From an uncultured Candidatus Competibacteraceae bacterium (lineage in GTDB: Bacteria > Pseudomonadota > Gammaproteobacteria > Competibacterales > Competibacteraceae), in assembly GCA_937960715.1 (NCBI GenBank), contig CALGOO010000118.1, forward strand, positions 1-12,378: a stretch of DNA of 12,378 nucleotides, written 5' to 3'. Below the pieces are notes generated by a model. That model was given only the letters and a program-made list of their open reading frames with translations, had not been told where the DNA came from and made no database searches. Shown here piece after piece: positions 5,987 through 12,378 of this stretch (position 1 is its first letter; each line of letters starts with the position of its first letter). Position numbers and translations under genes: made by a program.

Positions 5987-7384
5987 ATGCGCATTCTGGC
6001 GGCGCTGATCTTGGCGGGAATGCTGGCGGTGTTGGACGGGAACGCAGCGGCGGCCACGACCACGCCCGGTCTGGCGCTGACGCTGGAAGTGCATGGCGCC
6101 ATCGATCCGGCCAGCCGCGATTTCATCCTGCGCGGACTGACGCAGGCGCGGGCGCGCAACGCCGCCGTCGCGATCCTCAAGCTGGACACGCCCGGCGGAC
6201 TGGACAGTTCGATGCGCGACATCATCCAGGCGATCCTGGCCTCGCCCGTGCCGGTGATCGGCTACGTTGCTCCGGACGGCGCCCGCGCCGCCAGCGCCGG
6301 CGTCTATATCCTCCATGCCTGCCACCTCGCCGCCATGGCCCCGGCCACCAATCTTGGCGCCGCCACGCCGGTTCAGCTTGGCGGTCTGCCACTGCCGACC
6401 CCATCCTCCCGCGACCCGGCCAAGGAACCGAACGCGCCGAAGTTCGGTGAACCTCCTTCCACGGCCCCATCGACACCCGCGCCCGCCGACACCATGGAGC
6501 GCAAGCTGATCAACGACGCCCGCGCCTATCTTCGTTCGCTGGCTCAACTGCGCGGGCACAACGCCGAGTGGGCCGAACAGGCGGTGACCGAAGCCGCCAG
6601 CCTCAGCGCCCGCGACGCCCTGCAACGGGGCGTGATCGACCTGATCGCCGCCGACATTCCCGATCTGCTGCGCCAGGCCGATGGTCGGCAAGTGGCCGTG
6701 GCCGGCGGCCATTCCACCCTGGCGACCCAGGGCTTGACGGTGGAAACTCTCCAACCCGACTGGCGCACCCGATTGCTGGGGATGATCGCCCACCCCATGA
6801 CTGCCTACATCCTATTGCTGGTCGGAGTGTACGGCCTGGTATTCGAACTGGCCCATCCGGGCATGGCCGCGCCGGGCGTGCTGGGCGGCATCTGCCTGCT
6901 GCTGGCGCTGTTCGCCTTTCAGGTCATGCCGGTCAACGCCGCCGGGCTGGCCCTGTTGTTGCTGGGGCTGGCGTTCATGATCGCCGAGGCGTTCGTGCCC
7001 AGCTTCGGCGTGCTGGGCCTGGGCGGAATCGCCGCCTTCGTCGCCGGCTCGCTGCTGCTGTGGGACGAAACCAGCCCTGGCTACGAAATCCCGCTCGCCC
7101 TGATTCTCGGCTTCGCCCTGGCCAGCGCCGGGCTGCTGATCGGCCTGGTGACGTTGCTGATCCGCCAGCGCGCCCGGCCGGTGGTCAGCGGCGCGGAGGA
7201 ACTGTTGGGCGCGACCGGTACGGTCATGGCCGACGAATCGGGACGAGTCTGGATTCACAGCGAATCCTGGCTTGCCCGCGCGCCCCAGCCTTTGCGTCCA
7301 GGCGAACCGGTTCGCGTCACCGGGCGAGAGGGATTGACGCTATGGGTGCAACCTCTGAATTCCAACCAGGGAGAATCGCCATGA
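5987..7384 (+). CDS. nfeD: Full-length NfeD: membrane ClpP-class serine protease
   Basis: The 465-residue protein has a signal peptide (about 1-23), an N-terminal ClpP-like protease domain, four to five membrane helices, and a C-terminal NfeD OB-fold. LDTPGG (66-71), ARAASAG (99-105) with nucleophile S103, GAATPV (124-129), and K173 in MERKLINDARAYLRSLA mark the Ser-Lys protease of the type studied in archaeal PH1510. A Pro-rich insert (about 134-168) separates the Ser and Lys regions. Helices span about 271-290, 298-315, 318-337, 341-358 and 367-391, and the OB-fold is about 400-460. GAGGA seven bases upstream fixes the start. The last four bases overlap the start of the slipin gene, its known partner; NfeD proteases of this type are thought to cleave the C-terminus of the stomatin partner in membrane quality control. 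Confidence 0.95.
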   Translation: MRILAALILAGMLAVLDGNAAAATTTPGLALTLEVHGAIDPASRDFILRGLTQARARNAAVAILKLDTPGGLDSSMRDIIQAILASPVPVIGYVAPDGARAASAGVYILHACHLAAMAPATNLGAATPVQLGGLPLPTPSSRDPAKEPNAPKFGEPPSTAPSTPAPADTMERKLINDARAYLRSLAQLRGHNAEWAEQAVTEAASLSARDALQRGVIDLIAADIPDLLRQADGRQVAVAGGHSTLATQGLTVETLQPDWRTRLLGMIAHPMTAYILLLVGVYGLVFELAHPGMAAPGVLGGICLLLALFAFQVMPVNAAGLALLLLGLAFMIAEAFVPSFGVLGLGGIAAFVAGSLLLWDETSPGYEIPLALILGFALASAGLLIGLVTLLIRQRARPVVSGAEELLGATGTVMADESGRVWIHSESWLARAPQPLRPGEPVRVTGREGLTLWVQPLNSNQGESP

Positions 7385-8157
7385 TTTTCTTCAATCCGAT
7401 TTTTATCGCGCTGTTGATCGTGCTGGCGCTGGTGTTCGCCTCGATCAAGGTGTTGTACGAATACGAACGCGGCGTGGTGTTTTTTCTGGGCCGTTTCCAG
7501 GCGGTCATGGGACCGGGGTTGATCATCGTGGTTCCGGTGATCCAGCAGATGAAGCGGGTGGATTTGCGCACCATCGTCATGGACGTGCCCAGCCAGGACG
7601 TGATCTCCCGTGACAATGTTTCGGTCAAGGTCGACGCGGTGATCTACTTCCGGGTGATCGAGCCACAGCGGGCCATCATCCAGGTCGAGGACTACTACAT
7701 GGCTACCAGCCAGTTGGCGCAAACCACGCTGCGGTCGGTGCTGGGCCAGCACGAACTGGATGAGATGCTGGCCGGGCGGGACGAACTGAACCGGGACATT
7801 CAGAACATTCTGGACGCCGAAACCGACGTGTGGGGGATCAAGGTCTCCAACGTGGAGATCAAGCGGGTTGATCTCGACGAAAGCATGGTCCGCGCCATCG
7901 CCCGCCAGGCCGAGGCCGAACGGGAGCGGCGGGCCAAGGTCATCAACGCAGAGGGCGAGTTCCAGGCCGCCGAGCGGATTCGCCAGGCCGCCGAGATCAT
8001 CGCCTCCCAGCCGCAAGCCCTGCAATTGCGCTATTTGCAGACGCTCAACGACATCGGCATCCAGAACAACACCACGGTGGTGTTTCCGGTACCGCTGGAC
8101 CTGCTCAAGCCGCTGCTGACGATGGCGGAGCGGGGGGAACGGGAACGGCGCGGCTAG
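7381..8157 (+). CDS. Slipin/stomatin-like SPFH (band 7) membrane protein
   Basis: The 258-residue protein has one N-terminal membrane helix (about 4-24), then YEYERGVVFFLGRF (26-39), which opens the SPFH domain, continuing through GPGLIIVVPVIQ, DVPSQDVISRDNVSVKVDAVIYF and RSVLGQHELDEMLAGRDELN. A charged coiled-coil region follows (about 170-207, rich in EAERERRAK-type sequence), then the conserved LRYLQTLNDIG and a hydrophobic VVFPVPLDLL segment like the NfeD cleavage region of stomatins. These proteins form large membrane rings or scaffolds in ordered lipid domains. The ATG overlaps the nfeD stop (ATGA, 7381-7384), so the two are translated together. This is the slipin type paired with full-length NfeD; E. 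coli QmcA/YbbJ is the corresponding but more distant pair. Confidence 0.95.
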   Translation: MIFFNPIFIALLIVLALVFASIKVLYEYERGVVFFLGRFQAVMGPGLIIVVPVIQQMKRVDLRTIVMDVPSQDVISRDNVSVKVDAVIYFRVIEPQRAIIQVEDYYMATSQLAQTTLRSVLGQHELDEMLAGRDELNRDIQNILDAETDVWGIKVSNVEIKRVDLDESMVRAIARQAEAERERRAKVINAEGEFQAAERIRQAAEIIASQPQALQLRYLQTLNDIGIQNNTTVVFPVPLDLLKPLLTMAERGERERRG

Positions 8158-8247
8158 ACCGGCGCGGTGGGAACGCCAGTTCCATCAAGGTGTCTTGGCG
8201 CGATGGCAGTAAACTTTTGGCGATTCCGGCCACTTCAAACGACCGCC

Positions 8248-9474
8248 ATGCGCTTCCCAAACCCACTGCGTCTCGCGCTCCTGCTAGCGCTAGTGCTGGC
8301 GGCCGCCCTGGCCCGCGCCGGCAACGACTATCCCCTGGTGTTGGTCCACGGCTTCATGGGCTGGGGCCGGGACGAGTTGCTCGGCTTCAAGTACTGGGGC
8401 GGCTTCGGGGACGTGCAGGAGACGCTGAATCGTGCCGGTCACCGCACCCATACCGGCGTGGTCGGCCCGTTCGCCAGCAACTGGGATCGGGCCTGCGAGC
8501 TGTACGCCTATCTCAAGGGCGGCACGGTGGATTACGGCCAGGCCCACGCCGTCGCCCACGGCCATGCCCGCCACGGTCGAACCTTTCCCGGCCTGTATCC
8601 CGAGTGGGGGACGGTGGACGAGCATGGGCAGGTTCGCAAGATTCACCTGATCGGCCACAGCCAGGGCGGCCAGACCGTCCGGGTGCTGACCGCGCTGCTG
8701 GAACAAGGTGCGCCGGCCGAAATCGCGGTCACGCCCGCCGAGCGGTCGCCGCTGTTCGCGGGCGGTCATGGCTGGGTTCACAGCGTCACCACGCTCGCCG
8801 CCCCGCACGACGGCACCAGTATCGCGGTCGGTATCGACCGCCTGCTACCGTTCGTCCGCGACTCGCTGCTCGGCTTCGCCGCCCTGGCCGGCGTCCAGCC
8901 CGACCAATTGCCCTACGACTTCAAGCTGGAGCAATGGGGTTTGCGGCGCGCGCCCGGCGAAACGCTCGCCGACTATGTCCGGCGGGTCGAGCGCAGTCCG
9001 ATTTGGCGGTCACGCGACATCAGCGCCTGGGACCTCAATCCCGACGGCGCGCGGGAGTTGAACCGGCAGTTCCCGGCCCAGCCGAAGGTGTATTATTTCT
9101 CCTGGGGAGCGGCGGCGACCGTGCCGATCTGGCCCTTCGACCACCAGGTTCCGCTGCCGACCCTGTTGCCGCAACTCTGGGCCAGCGCCGTGTTCATTGG
9201 CGCCTATACCCGCGCCGAGCCGGGTCATGTGGTGATCGACGCCAGTTGGTGGGAAAACGACGGGCTGGTCAATACCCGCTCCATGGCCGGGCCGACCCTG
9301 GATTCGCCCGACCGGATCGTGGCCGACGACGGCCCGCCGCGACGCGGGGTTTGGCACCATCGGGGCACGCTGGCCGGCTGGGACCACATGGATTTGGTGG
9401 GTATCGGCACGCTGCGCGCGGTCGGCGACTGGTATTTGCGGCTGGCGCGGTCGCTGGCGGATTTGCCGCCGTGA
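8248..9474 (+). CDS. Secreted triacylglycerol lipase, family I.5-like
   Basis: The 408-residue alpha/beta hydrolase reads like the Geobacillus L1/T1 lipases. A signal peptide (1-24, cleavage after ARA) is followed by VLVHGFMGWGRDE (31-43, oxyanion region), GFKYWGGFGD (46-55), and the elbow GHSQG (136-140, nucleophile S138). From family alignment by eye, the catalytic Asp is D338 (WENDGLVNT) and the His is H380 (WDHMDLVG). The zinc ligands of L1/T1 appear kept: D80, H100, H106 and D257. Two of the calcium-site residues seem changed (G387 and T388 in place of Asp and Pro). The elbow has Gly where the Bacillus enzymes have Ala. ATG 8248 is chosen because the signal peptide starts there; no good ribosome site precedes it, and ATG 8203 is an alternative. 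It would hydrolyse long-chain glycerides outside the cytoplasm. A hairpin terminator follows. Confidence 0.93.
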   Translation: MRFPNPLRLALLLALVLAAALARAGNDYPLVLVHGFMGWGRDELLGFKYWGGFGDVQETLNRAGHRTHTGVVGPFASNWDRACELYAYLKGGTVDYGQAHAVAHGHARHGRTFPGLYPEWGTVDEHGQVRKIHLIGHSQGGQTVRVLTALLEQGAPAEIAVTPAERSPLFAGGHGWVHSVTTLAAPHDGTSIAVGIDRLLPFVRDSLLGFAALAGVQPDQLPYDFKLEQWGLRRAPGETLADYVRRVERSPIWRSRDISAWDLNPDGARELNRQFPAQPKVYYFSWGAAATVPIWPFDHQVPLPTLLPQLWASAVFIGAYTRAEPGHVVIDASWWENDGLVNTRSMAGPTLDSPDRIVADDGPPRRGVWHHRGTLAGWDHMDLVGIGTLRAVGDWYLRLARSLADLPP

Positions 9475-9489
9475 GCCCAGGCTAATCCG

Positions 9490-9519
9490 CCCCTCGTCCG
9501 CTGGCGGGCGAGGGGTTCC
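9490..9519 (+). terminator. Likely terminator of the lipase gene
   Basis: CCCCTCGTCCG (9490-9500) and CGGGCGAGGGG (9505-9515) form an 11-bp stem with one G-U pair and a 4-base loop, 15 bases after the lipase stop. The following T-run is only two bases, so efficiency is uncertain. It separates the lipase gene from the PHA-system gene. Confidence 0.55.
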
Positions 9520-9545
9520 CATGCGGTTTCCAAGGCGCTAACTCC

Positions 9546-9836
9546 ATGTCCCACATTGTCGTTCATCGCGATCATCCGCTGACCCTCGACCAGGCTCGCC
9601 AGGCGGCGGAAACCCTCGCCGCGCAACTGGCCGAGCATTACGACATCCACTACCACTGGCAGGGCGACGCGCTGCATTTCGAGCGTTCGGGGGTCAGCGG
9701 CCACATCACCCTGGAACCGGGCAAGATTCGAATCAACGCGCGGCTCGGGTTTTTGCTCGTGCCGCTGAAACAGCGGCTGGAACAGGAAATTCACCGCCAC
9801 CTGGACGAGATGTTCCAGGAATCGAATCCGATCTAG
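9546..9836 (+). CDS. Polyhydroxyalkanoic acid system family protein
   Basis: This is a 96-residue soluble protein with no signal peptide or membrane segment. The order HPLTLDQARQAAETLAAQL (10-28), YDIHYHWQGDALHFERSGVSG (32-52), ITLEPGKIRINARLGFLL (54-71) and a closing amphipathic helix (74-92) match the small PHA granule-region family (TIGR02610 type), often found near PHA synthesis or phasin genes. Members are thought to act at or near PHA granules; the exact role is unknown. An AAGG sequence about ten bases before the ATG is a plausible ribosome site. The stop overlaps tail-to-tail with the convergent FFLEELY gene. No PHA synthase gene is in the window. Confidence 0.85.
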   Translation: MSHIVVHRDHPLTLDQARQAAETLAAQLAEHYDIHYHWQGDALHFERSGVSGHITLEPGKIRINARLGFLLVPLKQRLEQEIHRHLDEMFQESNPI

Positions 9837-10573
9837 CCGCCCGCCGCCTCGTCCAGCGCCAGCGGCCTCGGATGCCCGGCGCGGATGCGTTCCAGAATGG
9901 CGCGCTCGCGGCCGACGATGGTGGTCACGAAGGTTCCCGCGTCCGCGCCCATATGACGGAAGGCGTGAAAGCCGGCTTCCAGAAACCGGTGCAATTCCCC
10001 CAGCCCGGCCAGCCGCGCCGGCGTCTGGGCCAGCTTCAGCGCGGCGTGGATGAAACGCTTGGGCACGATGGCCTGCAAGTCCCGGCCCAGTCGCTCGGTC
10101 AGATCGAGCTGATGGTAACGTTGGTCGTAACTGGCGCAGCGTCGGTAGGCGGCGACGTAGGCGGCCTCGTCCAGTTCCGCGCCGCGCGGGTCCAGTTCCG
10201 CGCTCAAGATCCGGGTCAGCCGGGCATCCAGTTCGTGGGACAGGGCGTTGAGTTCCAGCGCCAGCCCGGTGGTATGCAGCATGGCCGCCGGCAGGACGCG
10301 GGTCATCGTCGGCACGATGCGGGCCAAATCGCGTTCCAGTTGGCCAAGGTCCCGGTCGCCGTACAGTTCGTCCAGGAAGAACTCCGCCGCCGGCCGATAC
10401 AGCGGACTGCGCAGCAGGTCGGCGTGGGTCCGGGTCAGTCGCGCCGCTTGCCAGCGCCGCAGCAGACTCAATTCTCGCTCGATCCCGACGGCGCCGTCGG
10501 CGCGAAATGCTTGACCGCGCCGCAACTGCTCCAGCAGTCGCGCCGCGTTTTGGGCTTTCAGGGTTTCGCTCAT
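9833..10573 (-). CDS. FFLEELY motif protein
   Basis: The 246-residue, mostly helical cytoplasmic protein carries the signature as FFLDELYGDRD (65-75) inside a family-typical context (LLRSPLYRPAAEFFLDELY, 53-71), and later QRYHQLDLTERLG (151-163). The family is widespread in gammaproteobacteria with unknown function. Start choice is not settled: ATG 10573 fits the family's usual beginning (MSETLKAQNAARLLEQL) but has only a distant AGGA upstream; ATG 10624 or 10627 would add 17-18 residues. It lies 66 bases downstream of fadD on the same strand and probably shares its transcript, suggesting a part in fatty-acid or storage metabolism. Its last four bases overlap the end of the convergent PHA-system gene. 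Confidence 0.85.
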   Translation of the reverse strand: MSETLKAQNAARLLEQLRRGQAFRADGAVGIERELSLLRRWQAARLTRTHADLLRSPLYRPAAEFFLDELYGDRDLGQLERDLARIVPTMTRVLPAAMLHTTGLALELNALSHELDARLTRILSAELDPRGAELDEAAYVAAYRRCASYDQRYHQLDLTERLGRDLQAIVPKRFIHAALKLAQTPARLAGLGELHRFLEAGFHAFRHMGADAGTFVTTIVGRERAILERIRAGHPRPLALDEAAGG

Positions 10574-10639
10574 GGCAGCGTTTCGGCATCCTGCGAAGAG
10601 GGGAAGTTTGGCCTCTTTTTCCATCATCCCCACGCCGGT

Positions 10640-12295
<1,656 letters not shown>

Positions 12296-12378
12296 GAGAG
12301 TCTCCAAGGGGGAGGGGGATCGGATGGGTGTGATTCAAAGTGATGCATCGATGAAATGGCCGGTTCAAGCGGCTTCTT
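12296..12378. other. Upstream region of fadD
   Basis: On the minus strand this holds the fadD ribosome site (GGAG, 12302-12305), a C-rich leader, and a TTGAAC hexamer near the window edge that might be a weak -35. No convincing -10 at the right distance and no clear FadR site was found. The promoter may lie beyond the window. Confidence 0.3.

Noticed and set aside
5951..6793. Minus-strand open frame opposite nfeD
   Set aside because: It lies antisense to a clear NfeD with all motifs, and its product is Gly/Arg/Gln-rich with no recognisable fold.
10595..10622. AAGAGG...CCTCTTTTT hairpin as a plus-strand intrinsic terminator
   Set aside because: The stem is only six base pairs with a ten-base loop, and no plus-strand gene ends near it (the nearest stops about 760 bases upstream).

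Overview
The window looks like chromosome of a high-GC gammaproteobacterium. The acyl-CoA ligase and the YjfL-type membrane protein read very close to their E. coli counterparts as I remember them. A polyhydroxyalkanoate (PHA) granule-region protein and an FFLEELY-type protein point to a PHA-storing lineage. A Competibacter-like bacterium would fit, but that is only a guess. No rRNA, tRNA, CRISPR array, phage module or transposase gene was found.

Left part (1-2597): a lipoprotein with a von Willebrand A domain (YfbK type, cut by the window edge) is divergent from a membrane-anchored Hanks-type Ser/Thr kinase. The kinase gene converges on a DUF350/YjfL membrane protein gene.

Middle (2598-5986) is the accessory region. 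Two direct copies of a 193-bp repeat (about 94% identical, no gaps, 1508 bp apart) bracket a frameshifted fragment that looks like the 3' end of ubiB and a complete TacA/TacT-type toxin-antitoxin pair (DUF1778 antitoxin, GNAT toxin). The second copy runs into a REP-like palindrome. Then comes an AT-richer island with a CsgG-like lipoprotein and a small Cys/His-rich, HNH-like protein. This island is the best candidate for recently acquired DNA.

Right part (5987-12295): an nfeD-slipin pair with overlapping ATGA; a secreted family I.5-type lipase ending in a hairpin; a small PHA-system protein; and, converging on it, a probable fadD-FFLEELY operon. Together these could release fatty acids from external lipid (lipase), activate them to acyl-CoA (FadD) and feed beta-oxidation and PHA granules. 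That link is inferred from proximity.

I did not find a clearly new multi-gene system. The most useful leads are the repeat-bracketed TA locus with the abutting ubiB remnant, a charged substitution in the toxin's acetyl-CoA loop, the AT-rich island, and a lipase that keeps the zinc-site residues of its Bacillus-type relatives but seems to have lost the calcium site.
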